From Miscanthus floridulus (lineage: Eukaryota; Streptophyta; Magnoliopsida; Poales; Poaceae), in the NCBI RefSeq assembly GCF_019320115.1, contig NC_089598.1:26703491-26767490 (forward strand): a stretch of DNA of 64,000 nt, in the 5' to 3' direction. Within the stretch, counting starts at the first letter, position 1. Each line of letters starts with the position of its first letter. This document shows positions 20,763-32,489 of this stretch, in pieces. The notes under the pieces were generated by a model that was not told the origin of the DNA, searched no databases, and saw only the letters and a list, made by a program, of their open reading frames with translations. The position numbers and the translations under genes were made by a program.

Positions 20763-22853
20763 ATGGCTCAAATCAACAACACCAAGAAGCCACCCCAATT
20801 TGATGGTACAAATTATCCTTATTGGAAGTCAAAGATGACCACACACATCAAGTTAATCAATAGAAAGGTGTGGAAGGTGGTAGAAACCAAAATTGAGATT
20901 GGTGATCCAAAGAATCCCACCGCCGCCGAAGAAGTGCTTCTCCAAAACAATGACATTGCTCTAAGTGCCATTCATGATGCAATTGATGAAAGAACATTTG
21001 AGCAAATCAAGAATATTGAGATGGCACATGAAGCTTGGAAGAAGTTGGAAGAATCATTTGAGGGCACTCAAGCCGTGAAGGGTGCAAAGGCATACATTCT
21101 CAAAGAGAAGTTTGCAAGCTTCAAGATGAAGGATGATGAGAGTGTGCTGAAGATGTTCCATAGGCTTCAAGTGCTTATCAATGATCTCAAAGCACTTGGA
21201 GAAGAGGTGAAGGACAAGGACTTCTCCCACAAGTTCTTGAGATGCTTGCCTTCAAGATTTGGTACATTGGTCACCATTCTAGTAAGAAGCGGTTTGGACA
21301 CCATGACACCAAACCAAGTATTGGGAGATATAATGACTGATGATACCTATAGAGATAATGATGAGAAGGAAGAAAAGAAGGAGAAGAAGGATGAGAAGAA
21401 AGATGAGAAGAAGAAGAGCGTGGCATTCAAAGCCACATCATCCAAGGGCAAAGCAAAGCAAGAAACATCAAGTGAAGAAGACGAATCATAGGATGATGAT
21501 GATGATGAGAAGATGGCTCTATTTGTCAAGAGATTTGGCAAGTTCATGGTGAAGACGGGCTACCGTGCTAAAAGAAAGAAGTCTTCATCCAAGAATAAAG
21601 AAGAGTCAAGAAGATGCTTCAAATGTGGAAGCAAAGATCATCTTGTTGCTCAATGCCCATACAATAGTGAAAATGATGATGACAACAAGCAGAACAAGAA
21701 GAAGGACAAGAAGGAAAAGAAAGAGAAGAAGGACAAGATGGCCTTCAAGAAGAAGAAGGGTGGTTCATATGTAGTCACTTGGGATAGTGATGCTTCCTCA
21801 AGTGATGATGATGATGATAGTGATGATCACAAGACCACCAAGAAGAAGGTTCTTGCAAGCATTGCCATCAATGAGAAGCCTTCTCTCTTTGAATCTTCAT
21901 CATGCTTCATGGCTAAGGCCACTAAGGTACAATCTTGTGATGATGAAAGTGATGAATAATATGATGATGATAATGAACAAGAAAATGAAAGTGATAGTGA
22001 TAGTGATAGTGATAATGATGAACCTACTAAGGATGAATTATTTGACATGCTAGAAGATGCTAAAGAACACTTTAACATTAAGAGAAGGGAATGCAGGAGC
22101 TTGAATAAGGAGGTAAAAGTCCTTAAGCAAGCCCTTGATGAGCTCAAAGCAACTCATGAGAAGCTAGAGGAAGCCCATGAGAAGCTTGGCAAGGCTCACA
22201 AAAAGCTTGAAAAGGCTCATTCCACTTTGCTTAATGAACAAGATAAAAAGAAGCATGTTGAAACTTATGATGTAGGTTTAACTTGTAATTTAATTGATAC
22301 ATCACTATCTACGCCTATCATCTTTGCTACTACTAACCCTTCTTGTAGCACTTCCACTTCTACCTCATCTAGTAGTGATGGTCTCACTTGTGATGCCTCA
22401 CTAGTGGTTGAGAATAAGAACCTCAAGAAGGAGGTCACTAAGCTCACTCATACCTTAGCTAAGGCTTATGGTGGTGAGGACCGCTTGCTTATGTGCTTTG
22501 GTAGCCAAAGAGCTTCTCTCTATAAAGAGGGATTGGGCTATACCCCCAAGAAAGGCAAGGCGGCCTTTGCTCCTCACAAGACAAGTTTTGTGAAGAACAA
22601 TGATCGGTTTTGCACTAGTTGCAAGCAAGTTGGTCATAGAGAGCATGAATGCACCAACAAAAGCAAAAATACTAATGTATCCTCCATTAAGCTTAATTCT
22701 TCCTATATGCTTGTTAAGGGTACAAATGGTGTGAAGGCTAAGTTCATTGGTAAGCCATGGATGGGCTCAAAGAAGAAAGCCATTTGGGTGCTAAAGAACT
22801 TGGTTACTAACCTTCAAGGACCCAAGCAAGTTTGGGTACCTAAAAGGAATTGA
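20763..22853 (+). pseudogene. Copia gag, interrupted by stops
   Basis: One frame throughout. It starts MAQINNTKKPPQFDGTNYPY, the typical copia gag opening, with the UBN2/retrotran-gag region over about the first 200 residues and then a lysine/glutamate-rich low-complexity stretch. A CCHC zinc knuckle (CFKCGSKDHLVAQC) lies at about 21,619-21,660, acidic serine/aspartate runs follow, then a coiled coil with repeated AHEKL/AHKKL units (22,150-22,230), and a second CCHC-like motif (CTSCKQVGHREHEC) near 22,606. In-frame stops at 21,489-21,491 (TAG) and 21,957-21,959 (TAA) break it, and the frame closes with TGA at 22,851-22,853. The protein would form the virus-like particle and bind RNA. Confidence 0.88.
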
Positions 22854-22866
22854 TCTTCTTTTATAG

Positions 22867-25800
22867 GTCAATTACAAAGCCAGAGGAAGGCATTGGGTTC
22901 TTGATAGTGGGTGCACTCAACACATGACCGATGATGCAAGAATGTTCAACTCAATCAATACCAATGGCAATGATGGTTATGATAGTATCACATTTGGTGA
23001 CAATGGCAAAGGCAAGGTCAAAGGGCTTGGTAAGATTGTAATATCCAATGACTTGAGCATATCCAATGTGTTGCTAGTAGAGAGCTTGAATTTCAACTTG
23101 CTATCCGTGGCTCAACTATGTGATCTTGGATTCAAATGCATATTTGGAGTAGATAATGTAGAAATCATAAGTGTAGATGGCTCTAATTTGATCTTCAAAG
23201 GCTTTAGATATGAGAATCTATAATTGGTTGATTTCAATGCTAGTGAAGCTAGATTGTCTACATGCTTATTCACTAAGTCTAGCATGGGTTGGTTATGGCA
23301 TAGAAGGCTTGGTCATGTTGGAATAAAACAATTGAATAGATTGATTAAGCATGACTTAGTTAAAGGCTTGAAAGATGTTGTGTTTGAAAAGGATAAGCTT
23401 TGTAGCTCTTGTCAAGCCGGCAAACAAGTTGGAAACACCCATCCTAAGAAAAGCATGATGAGCACTAGTAAAGCATTTGAGTTATCGCACATGGATTTGT
23501 TTGGGCCAACACAATACACTAGTATCGGTGGAAATAAATATAGATTTGTGATAGTGGATGACTACACTAGATACACATGGGTATTCTTTCTAGTGGACAA
23601 AAGTGATGTATTTGCAACATTCAAGTCATTTGTCAAGGGCATTCACAATGAGTTTGAAACAACCATCAAGAAAGTTAGAAGTGACAATAGTAGTGAGTTC
23701 AAGAATACTAGAATTGATGAGTTATATGATGAATTTGGAATTAGACATCAATTCTCGGTCAAGTACACACCTCAATCAAATGGCCTTGTTGAGAGAAAGA
23801 ATAGAACACTCATTGATATGGCAAGGTCTATGCTTAGTGAGTACAATGTAAGTCAATCTTTTTGGGCCAAAGCTATCAACACGGCTTGCTATTGTAGCAA
23901 CCGCCTCTATTGTCACCGATTGAAAGAGAAGACACCATATGAGCTCTTGAATGGTAGAAAGCCCAATATTGCATATTTTCGGGTCTTTGGTTGCAAATGC
24001 TATATCTTGAAGAAAGGTACAAGATTGGGCAAGTTTGATAAGAAATGTGATGAAGGATTTCTACTTGGTTATTCCACTACAAGCAAAGCATATAGAGTTT
24101 GGAATTTGGATAGTGGTACTCTTGAGGAAGTTCATGATGTTGAATTTGATGAAACTAAGGGTTCACAAGAAGAGAATGAGAACTTGGAAGATATTAGAGG
24201 CATTCAACTTTAAAATGCCATGAAGAACATGGATATTGGTGAATTGAGGCCTAGGCAAGTGATTGATGATGAAGATGATCAAGTGCAAGTACTCTCTAAC
24301 TCAAATGAGCAAGATGATACAAATCAAGCTAGTGCAAGTGACTCTCATGACAATGATCAAGATCAAGTGGCTAGTACATCATATCAACCAAATGATCTAG
24401 CAAGTGCAAGCAATCAAGTTCCATTGCTCCAACCAACAAGCATTGCAAGAGATCATCCATTGGACACTATCATTGGTGATATTTCAAGAGGTGTACAAAC
24501 AAGATCAAGATTGGCATCATTTTGTGAACACTTCTCATTTATGTCATCCATTGAACCAAAGAAGATAGATGAAGCTTTGAGGGATGATGATTGGGTAAAT
24601 GCCATGCATGAAGAATTGAACAACTTCACAAGAAATCAAGTATGGGAATTGGTTGAAAGACCAAAGGGACACAATGTGATTGGAACCAAATGGGTCTTTA
24701 GAAATAAGCAAGATCAAGATGGGATAGTAGTAAGGAACAAAGCAAGATTGGTAGCACAAGGCTATACACAAGTTGAAGGTCTTGACTTTGGAGAAACATA
24801 TGCCCTGATTGCTAGATTGGAAGCAATAAGAATTTTGCTAGCCTATGCTTGTGCCCACAACATCAAGCTCTATCAAATGGATGTTAAGAGTGCATTTCTC
24901 AATGGTTATATCAATGAAGAAGTATATGTTGAGCAATCTCCTGGTTTTGAAGATGACAAGAAGCCCAACCATGTGTACAAGTTGAAGAAAGCTTTATATG
25001 GTTTGAAGCAAGCACCTAGAGCATGGTATGAGAGATTGAGAGACTTCCTCCTCTCTAAAGGGTTCACAATGGGCAAGGTTGACACCACTCTTTTCATCAA
25101 GAAGATTGGAAAAGACTTGTTTGTGTTGCAAATCTATATTGATGATATCATATTTAGATCAACAAATCAAGAATTTTGTGATGAGTTTGGGAAAATGATG
25201 GCTAATGAGTTTGAGATGTCTATGATTGGAGAGTTGAGTTACTTCCTTGGTCTTCAAATCAAGCAATTGAAGAATGGTACTTTTATGAGTCAAGGCAAGT
25301 ACATCAAGGACATGATCAAGAAGTTTGGCATGATTGATAGCAAAGTCATTAGCACACCAATGAGAACCAATGACAACTTGGATAGTGATGCAAGTGGAAA
25401 CATGGTGGATCAAAAGTTGTATCGGTCTATGATTGGAAGCCTACTTTATGTAACCGCATCAAGGCCGGATGCATGTTTAGTGTATGCATGTGTGCAAAAT
25501 TTCAAGCCTCACCAAGAGAAAGTCATTTAAAGGCTACAAAAAGAATATTGAGGTACTTGAAGCATACACCAAATATCGGTTTGTGGTATCCCAAAGGAGC
25601 AAAGTTTGAGCTAGTTGGTTACTCTGACTCGAATTATGCGGGATGCAAGGTTGAAAGGAAGAGCACCTCAGGCACATGTCAATTGTTGGGAAGATCACTT
25701 GTTTCATGGTCATCAAAGAAGCAAAATAGTGTTGCATTATCAACCGCCAAAGCCAAATACATATCCGCCAATAGTTGTTGTGCACAAATACTTTGGATGA

Positions 25801-26087
25801 AGGCCACTTTGAGTGATTTTGGAATCAAGTTCAAGAAAGTGCCATTGCTATGTGACAATGAGAGTGCAATCAAGTTAACCAACAATCTGGTGCAACATGC
25901 AAGAACAAAGCACATTGATGTCCGCCACCATTTCATAAGAGATCACCAACAAAAAGAGGACATTTGCATTGAGAGTGTAGGCACCAAAGATCAACTTACT
26001 GACATATTCACCAAGCCATTGGATGAGAAAAGTTTTTGCAAGCTAAGGAATGAGTTGAATATATTGGATTTCTCAAATATGTGTTGA
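22867..26087 (+). pseudogene. Copia pol: protease, integrase, RT, RNase H, interrupted
   Basis: It lies in a different frame from gag. The aspartic protease motif WVLDSGCTQHMT is at 22,894-22,929. The integrase has a zinc-binding HHCC region (23,295-23,420) and catalytic D, D, E in HMDLFGPT, VRSDNSSEF and GLVERKNRT. Reverse transcriptase begins near 24,570 and has YIDDIIF at about 25,135. RNase H (YSDSNYAG, about 25,620) runs to the stop at 26,085. In-frame stops occur at 23,221 and 24,211, and a one-base frame change near 25,471 joins RT to RNase H. Several normally invariant residues differ (YIDD for YVDD, ALIARLEA for APVARLEA). All domains are present but not as one protein. Confidence 0.9.
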
Positions 26088-27220
26088 TGCACCCCCTCAC
26101 TCATATAACATGCCTCTCCTTCGAGCAATCCAAGGTAAAAGTTGATTGGCATGGCATACATCCTTGCTAAGGACATGTTTAGTGCATCTAGTCATATTCT
26201 CAATCTTATTAGGACCTTTCAAGTGGTTCTATTTTATTAGGTTCATTCATGAAAATCAAATGAATTTGATGTTTATATGGTATCACTATTGCTTCTATGC
26301 TTGACATGATCTAGTGATAGCATATGACATGTTTGTGGGCTTATAAACCTAGTGTTTAATCTAGAAAATGAGCTATAAGTGTTTAACTCAACATGGTATA
26401 AGATAACCCTTATTTGGAGGTATGAAGAAGCTTGTCCTTGGATCAAACCAAGTTAAATATCTTTGGCATATATTCTAGTTTGAACCAAATTTGGGAAAAT
26501 AATCCTCACCCCATTGATTGACAATGATAATCTCAACCCTACAAGTAATACTATCTACATTTAGAACCTTTGTGGTCATTGATGACAAAGGGGGAGAGAA
26601 ACAAAGATAAGGGGGAAAAGAGAAATAAGGGGGAGAGAGAGAAACAAAGATAAGGGAGAGATATGAAAAAGGAAAGGGATCAACTAAAATTTTGAGCACA
26701 CAAGTAGGGGGAGCAAGCTCATGAACTTGTATTGTGCATTTGAATGTGCATTTCATATGTTTGCTTGCATGGCATAAGTATTAAATTTACACATCCATGC
26801 TTGTGTGATGAATGTTAGTTGTAAGATTGAATGGTGAAATGAAATCACTAAATAACTTTCATTTCCAAGTAAGTCTTTACAAGTGGTATCTTTCTAAAGT
26901 AAGTTTCCAAGTGATATAAAACTAACCATGGTGCTAAGGATGGTATATTGGTGCACTTTGATTGGTATCACGCTTCAAAGGTCCATCTTTTGTACCTTAG
27001 CATCATATGGTAGACATTGACTCCTATATTTCCTATCTAAGCATATGTGCAAGCTATAATCCAAACTCTTAGCACATATTTAGGGAGAGCAATTGCTACC
27101 ATTTGGGGTTCATGAAACTTATCCATATCCTTTTACAAATGGTAAATATGCTTGGGCAAGCAACATGGATTCAATTGAATTTCAATTCATATCTTTGTAT
27201 AAGGGTTGTCATCAATTACC
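26088..27220 (+). other. Copia 3' spacer with extra purine tracts
   Basis: About 1.1 kb between pol and the polypurine tract, with no convincing env-like frame. It contains repeated purine runs (GGGGGAGAGA-like, 26,588-26,670 and 26,705-26,715). At 26,208-26,227 there is an exact 20-base copy of the 5' LTR/primer-site junction. Confidence 0.8.
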
Positions 27221-27234
27221 AAAAAGGGGGAGAT
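27221..27234 (+). other. Polypurine tract of the copia element
   Basis: AAAAAGGGGGAGAT directly precedes the TG of the 3' LTR and would prime plus-strand synthesis. Confidence 0.88.
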
Positions 27235-29045
27235 TGAAAGCTCTAGTTTGGTTTTGGTAAATTGATGAAACCCTAAGTGCTAACCTAGTTTATCAAGTGA
27301 TCATAAGATAGGTAGCACATTTTAAGTGGAGAAGCCAATAAAGATCATAACATGACAATAGTGATGACATGGCGATGATCAAGGGCTTAAACTTGAAAAG
27401 AAGAAAGAGAAAAACAAAATGCTCAAGGCAAAGGTATAATCCATAGGAGCTATTTTGTTTTGATGATCAAGACACTTAGAGAGTGTGATCACATTTAGGT
27501 TTGATAGCCATACTATTAAGAGGGGTGAAACTCGTATCAGAATGCGGTTATCAAAGTGACACTAGATGCTCTAACTCATTGCATATGCATTTAGGATCTA
27601 GTGGAGTGCTAACACCCTTTATAATATTTGTGAAAATATGCTAACAAATATGCACAAGGTGATACACTTGGTGGTTGGCACATTGGAGCAAGGGTGGAGA
27701 AGTTAGAAGTGAAAACAGAGGTGATGCTGGCGTCAATCAACTGACCGGACGCTGGATCCAAAAGCACTAGACGCTGACTGGCTACGTCCAGTCGAGTTGA
27801 CTGGCGGTATAGAGGCTAGGGTTTACCACCGGACGCTAGGCTGTGTCCGATCGAGGTGGACCAGACGTGTCCGGTCGAGGAAAACCATGTTTCGACCCTT
27901 ACTGTACTCGACCGGACGCTGAGGCTTCAGCGTCCGGTCAGTTCTACCGGAGTGTACGGTCAACTTTATAGCCGTTGAAAACTGATGAACAACGTTTGAA
28001 GCTAGTAACACGTGGTGTCCATCAGTGGACCGGACGCTGGGTCCAGCGTCTGGTCAGTAAGACCGGAGCGTCCGGTCAGAGCGTTGTGTGCCTAGTGAAG
28101 GGGTACAACGGCTCTATTTCATGGGGGCTTCTATTTAAGCCCCATGGCCGGCTGTGGCTCATATCTTTTGGCCATTTTCATTGACATAGCAACCTTGTGA
28201 GCCTAGCCAAAGTCCTCCCACTCATCTCCATCATTGATTCATCATCATAGTGAGATTGGGAGTGAATCCAAGTGCATTGCTTGAGTGATTGCATCTAGAG
28301 GCACTTGGTGTTTGTGTTTCGCTGTGGATTTCACTTGTTACTCTTGGTGGTTGCTACCACCTAGACGGCTTGGAGCAGCGAGGATCGTTGAGCGGAGGGT
28401 GGTGATTGTCTTCGGCTCCGATCGTGGTGGTTGTGAGGGGTTCTTGACCTTTCCCCAGCGGAGCGCCAAAAGGTACTCTAATGAATTGCTTGTGGCTTGT
28501 GTGATCCACATCTTGTGTTAGTTGTGCGGCACCCTATTGAGGGTTTGGCATGTGAAGCCAATTAGCACGTGAACCTCCAAGTGAGTGAATCGCCACAACG
28601 AGGAGTAGCTTGCCGGCAAGCAAGTGAACCTCGGTAAAAATCATTGTGTTCATCCTTTGATTCCGAGGTAATTGGTCTTCATTGTTATTCATCCTTGTTA
28701 TTGATTGGTTCACTCCTCTACACGGTGGTATAACTATCTTGATCACTCTCTTTATTTTACCGCAAACTAGTTGACAAGCTCTTTAGTGTAGCTAGTTGTG
28801 AGAGCTTGCATGCTTGGTTGGTGTGGCTCTTTAGTTAGCCTTTGAGAGCACACTAACATAGGGTAGTGTCATTGCTCTTGTGTGAATTGACACTATCTAA
28901 ACTAGAATTGTGGTAGGTGGCTTGCATTTTGAGTAGGCTAGCGCAACACTTGCTTCGCCTCATAATTGTCTAACCATTTTGTTAAGTGTTGTTGTAGAAA
29001 TTTTATTAGGCTATTCACCCCCCCTCTAGCCATTAGGACCTTTCA
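27235..29045 (+). repeat. 3' LTR of the copia element
   Basis: 1,811 bp, collinear with the 5' LTR and differing mostly by single transitions. It ends TAGGACCTTTCA before the TGAGG duplication. It includes a perfect hairpin at 27,910-27,939 (13-bp arms, loop GGCT). Confidence 0.93.
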
Positions 29046-29050
29046 TGAGG

Positions 29051-29571
29051 ACATGCAACCTTCGGATACGACCATTGATCACAAGGTAAGCTCGTTCTTA
29101 TGTTTGCATAACGATAAAACTAAGAGTTAGTTGTTATCTAATATTGGTATTTCAAATATGATAATGGATCATGGGTAATACCAATCTCAAAGTGCAAGTC
29201 CACCAAAGTTGAACATTTGGTTTGTCGGCAACCCAACACTACTTCATTATGAAAGCCATAACTCTTTTCACACAAAGTGTGATTGAGGCAAGTGAGTACA
29301 TGATAGAAGGCTTATTTGATCAGCTTTCAAATGGATCACCTCAATATCACGTCGGTAAGTGAGACCTTGGCCCAAGTTGGGGCACTCCCCAAGGAACTCC
29401 ACCAAGATGGACAACACACCAATGAATCCCTTCGACATTCTCTCCCCCTAGCCACCTCGTTAGGAAGCCACCAGGACATCAAAGCTAAGTTGAAGGCCGA
29501 ATCCATTACCGTCCTAAGATTTGTTCTACATGTCACTAACTTGTTAAGCTCCAAAACATAAGGTGAGTCTT
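29051..29571. other. Host flank of the copia insertion, no clear gene
   Basis: It continues the sequence broken at 18,891. An 81-codon frame at 29,316-29,561 (LAQVGALPKELHQDGQHTNE) is open but unrecognised and may be a TE fragment. Confidence 0.35.
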
Positions 29572-29825
29572 GGTCCCGTTTGGCTGGGCTCCCGTGGGCT
29601 CTGGCTCTTGCACTGTAGCCGGGTGTCGGCCGCCCAGCGACCGACAGGTGCCAACATGAGCTGGAGCCATGGAGCCAAAAAAACGAGCTTCTCTGGCTCC
29701 GGTTGTGTCAGTGAGAGAGGAAATGAGGAGAGAGAAAAATGACTCTAGTGAATAGTAACTAGGTGTCGGTCGCCCAGCGGCCGACAGGTGGGAGCCGGAG
29801 CCACCGGAGCCTAGCCAAACGGGGC
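29572..29825. mobile_element. MITE with GGCTNGGCTCC terminal inverted repeats
   Basis: The left end GTCCCGTTTGGCTGGGCTCC pairs with the reverse complement of the right end GGAGCCTAGCCAAACGGGGC. The element is about 254 bp. A 28-base unit GTGTCGG..CCGACAGGTG, itself partly palindromic, occurs at 29,623-29,650 and again at 29,763-29,790. No clear target duplication was found, so the superfamily is left open. Confidence 0.7.
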
Positions 29826-30183
29826 AGAAGTAATAGTTTGAAACTCAAAACCAAACAAGAAGGTGCATTTATCATGTCCAACCACAGGTCAACAACTCAT
29901 CATGGGTTGATGGCAGGCGGCCAAACCAAAATTGGACACTCATTTTGCTTGTCGTGCAGTCGACCGCTTGTTCGGCCTGGTTTCTACTTCATTCTGCCAA
30001 ATTTTAATTAGCTTAACTATTAACTACTCCTACCATACCACCCTCACATCACGCAGTAGGCTACCCGACTACACAAGCCACTGCACACGGTGAGGCCTAG
30101 GGCAATAGTGGTCCCACATGACATACACTGCCTGTCCATGCTGCTGTCAGCTAGCGGGCCACCTCAGGGTTTTTAAAACCCAA
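29826..30183. other. Intergenic, nothing recognised
   Basis: Mixed composition, with no open frame or repeat I can support. Confidence 0.6.
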
Positions 30184-30459
30184 TTAAAAAGGAATAAGTT
30201 CACTTTTGGCGCCTCAATTATTCTATCGGTCTAATTTTAACCCTCAACTACAAAACCGTATAGTACCGGTGCCCCAATTGTCAAAACCGTTCACTTTTAG
30301 CACCTGGGCGGGGGCAAGGCTGTTTTGACCGACGTTGAGCGGTTTTGACACGCAACCTCCATCTCAGTGACATGTGGGGCCCACGCATCATCGACTCACA
30401 TGCTATAAACATATGTTTTTACATAGCAATGGGGTATTGATGACCTGCTAGCCACGTCG

Positions 30460-30830
30460 TGGGCCGCGGCGGCCCTCCACGACCATCTCGGGCGTGGACG
30501 CATAGCCAGCGTGGATCCGCAGTCTTTGCAGCGCGGAGGCCGTTGGTCACCGATGAGGCGATGGGCCAACAATGAGCATGACTGGGTGGAGGCGTGGCCG
30601 GCGTGGGCGCAGAGGCACGACCGGAGCAGATCCACAGCTTGCGTGGTGCGAGGACGTTGGTCGCCGATGAGGCGATGGGCCAACGACGAGCGTGTCTAGG
30701 CGAAGGCGCAGCCTACATGGGCATGGAGGCATGACCATCTTGGGTGCGAAGACACGACCGGCGTGGATCCACAGCCTACGGGGCACAGAGGCACGGCCAT
30801 CGTGGCTGCAGAGGCACGATAGCGGCGACT
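30460..30830. repeat. GC-rich imperfect tandem repeats of about 120 bp
   Basis: Units with GGCGATGGGCCAACNANGAGC, GCGCAGAGGCACGACCGG and GTGGATCCACAGCCT recur (for example at 30,555 and 30,670). The open frames over this block on both strands follow from the repeat composition. Confidence 0.65.
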
Positions 30831-30905
30831 CGTGTGACGACGACTGTCCAACAATGGTCGGATTAGACAATCGCGAGCACAGACCAAGGCTCTCTCCCAT
30901 TCTCA

Positions 30906-31460
30906 TCAGCTCTTGGTGAAGTGGTGCTTCTTGCTGCCATCTCCGCCCTTGCCGCCACCGCCGCCGCCACTGCTCCTCTTGCTCGCATGCGTCGTCGTGT
31001 TCTTTAGAATCTGCGTGGAGGGAGCACCAGGGGGGCGGTCACTCAGAACGAAAGGAGCGCTTTGGAGCTCAGATTGAACTGCGGAAATGAATGGGGGGAT
31101 GGATGGAGGTAGGCGAGGCCACACCTGGCGGAGCGTGTTGTTCTCGTTCTGGAGCGTGGACACCCGCTGCTCGAGCTCGGCATTGTGGAGCTCTAGGTCC
31201 TTGGCCTTGGCCTCCAGCTCCGTCAGGTATGCCTTCTTCCGCTCCTGCACCTACTGCGCGGATACGCTGTTTCTGAAGCAGGCGCTTTAGCCGGTTCTGC
31301 TCCTTATCCCCCATGATGCGGCCGCGCTTCTTCCCGACCGCCGGAGGCTGCGCCCCTACTTGCCGTACTCCTTGGGGCGCTCGTCTGTGCTCGCGCTCAA
31401 CGAGGCTAGCGTTGACGCGCTACCCATCTCCAGCACCCACCGTATCTCCTCGTCGCTCTC
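30906..31460 (-). pseudogene. HY5-like: HY5-type bZIP transcription factor pseudogene
   Basis: The minus strand encodes an N-terminal GVESDEEIRWVLEMG (COP1-interaction-like motif, about 31,456), then [31 protein letters not shown] and [13 protein letters not shown] (leucine zipper). After a 114-bp GT-AG intron (31,124-31,011) comes ILKNTT and the HY5-type tail KHHFTKS with a stop at 30,906. This is the domain order of HY5, the light-signalling regulator that activates photomorphogenesis genes and is degraded through COP1. In the basic region a one-base insertion near 31,270 shifts the frame and a glutamine codon is TAG, so the DNA-binding helix cannot be made. Because the intron is kept, it is a DNA-level copy, not a retrocopy. 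Confidence 0.85.
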
Positions 31461-31906
31461 CACCCCTACAGTGCATGCACGCAGCGGCAACCCCAGCGCC
31501 TGCTGTAGGGGTAGAGGCGGCTGCGGCGGGGGACAAAGGAGGAAGGCCTGTCGCCTTGCCGAAGAGCTTGAATCCCACGGCATCGGCGTCCGGGAGGTGG
31601 CTGGCCATGGCTCGGGGTGGAGGTCGGAGTGGGAGGCAGGGCTCGGGGTGGGTAGGGGACACCGGCCAGCGTCGGGTTTTATACACGGGTTTTATCCTCC
31701 TGTGCATGCGTCTACGGTCAATGCCAGCGTGTTGGGTCAAAACCAGGTACACGTCGGCATGAAACAGCCACAACCGTGTCTATGTGTCAAGAGTGAACGA
31801 TTTTCAAACTTGAGATTACTAAATTAGTTGGTTTTATAGTTAATGGTCAAAATTAGACCAACGAGATAGCTGAGGACCCAAAGTGAACTTAATCCATTAA
31901 TTAAAA

Positions 31907-32469
31907 AAAGGTCAAATGTCTAATCTCTCCCCAAGGAATCTCCCAATTTCTTAGGACCTTGATCTCCCACAACTTTTTTTACCTCACGCTGTTCTTGTTT
32001 ATAGTCCACTTGTACCTGATGTCTGCATCCAACCTCCATTCATATCTCATTGCCCGGTGGTGTTTTTTGGAAGCCATCGGGCACCATTCGCCTGCTAATT
32101 TCTTTTCTTGACATTTTTGTCCATTTTTTTGCCAGTTTATCCCCTGTTCAGATTGTATCAAAAGGTTGGAGCAAATCTTTGATCTGATTGATACCTTCTG
32201 TCGTTCTGCGGATAGCTTGCCACTCTCTTGATCGTTTCAAGACTTTTTGGATTGATACGATATAGACGCACCTACCACTCCCAGCTCTGATCTTGCTGTT
32301 GCTTCCCGTAGTGCGTAGGATCTAAGAAACCCCTGAATCTATGCCTAGAGCATCTGTTATCTAGATCCATGGAGAGATTGGGTAAAGCCTAGTGAGGAAT
32401 CTGAGCTCCCACGTCGTCTCCTACCGGGCCATAGGAGATCTCGCGCGAGAGCACAAGCGACTTTCGAAA
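31907..32469 (+). promoter_or_regulatory. Likely promoter and 5' UTR of the folate transporter pseudogene
   Basis: The stretch between the TIR element and the start codon at 32,470. No perfect TATA box was chosen. GATACGATATAGACGC near 32,255 is the best candidate, and the last 100 bases are GC-rich leader-like sequence. Confidence 0.4.
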
Positions 32470-32489
32470 ATGTCGCCGCAGCCAGCCCC

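Larger units (their letters stand above)
18892..29045 (+). mobile_element. Full-length SIRE-like Ty1/copia retrotransposon
   Basis: 10,154 bp, bounded by the perfect 5-bp duplication TGAGG (18,887-18,891 and 29,046-29,050). Order: LTR, primer binding site, gag, protease, integrase, reverse transcriptase, RNase H, long untranslated stretch, polypurine tract, LTR. Integrase before reverse transcriptase places it in Ty1/copia. The 1.8-kb LTRs, long gag with coiled coil and long 3' spacer suggest the SIRE/Maximus lineage. Both polyprotein regions carry stops and a frame change, so it is non-autonomous now. By eye the first 400 LTR bases differ at about 14 sites, which means a fairly young insertion. 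Confidence 0.93.
30184..31906. mobile_element. TIR element carrying a HY5-like gene fragment
   Basis: The left end GGAATAAGTTCACTTTTGG and the reverse complement of the right end GGATTAAGTTCACTTTGGG form terminal inverted repeats flanked by AATTAA-rich DNA. In between are a GC-rich tandem-repeat block (30,460-30,830) and a broken bZIP gene (30,906-31,460). This looks like a non-autonomous DNA element (Pack-type) that captured host sequence. The superfamily is unresolved because no target duplication is certain. CTCAATTATTC-type sequence just inside the ends is common in grass TIR elements. Confidence 0.6.

Noticed and set aside
26475..26756. Minus-strand 93-codon frame in the copia 3' spacer as an env-like gene
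   Set aside because: It is the complement of purine tracts, lies in the wrong orientation, and lacks signal peptide or membrane pattern.
30396..30919. Proline/arginine/histidine-rich frames in the HY5-carrying element
   Set aside because: They follow the 120-bp GC-rich tandem repeats and occur on both strands.
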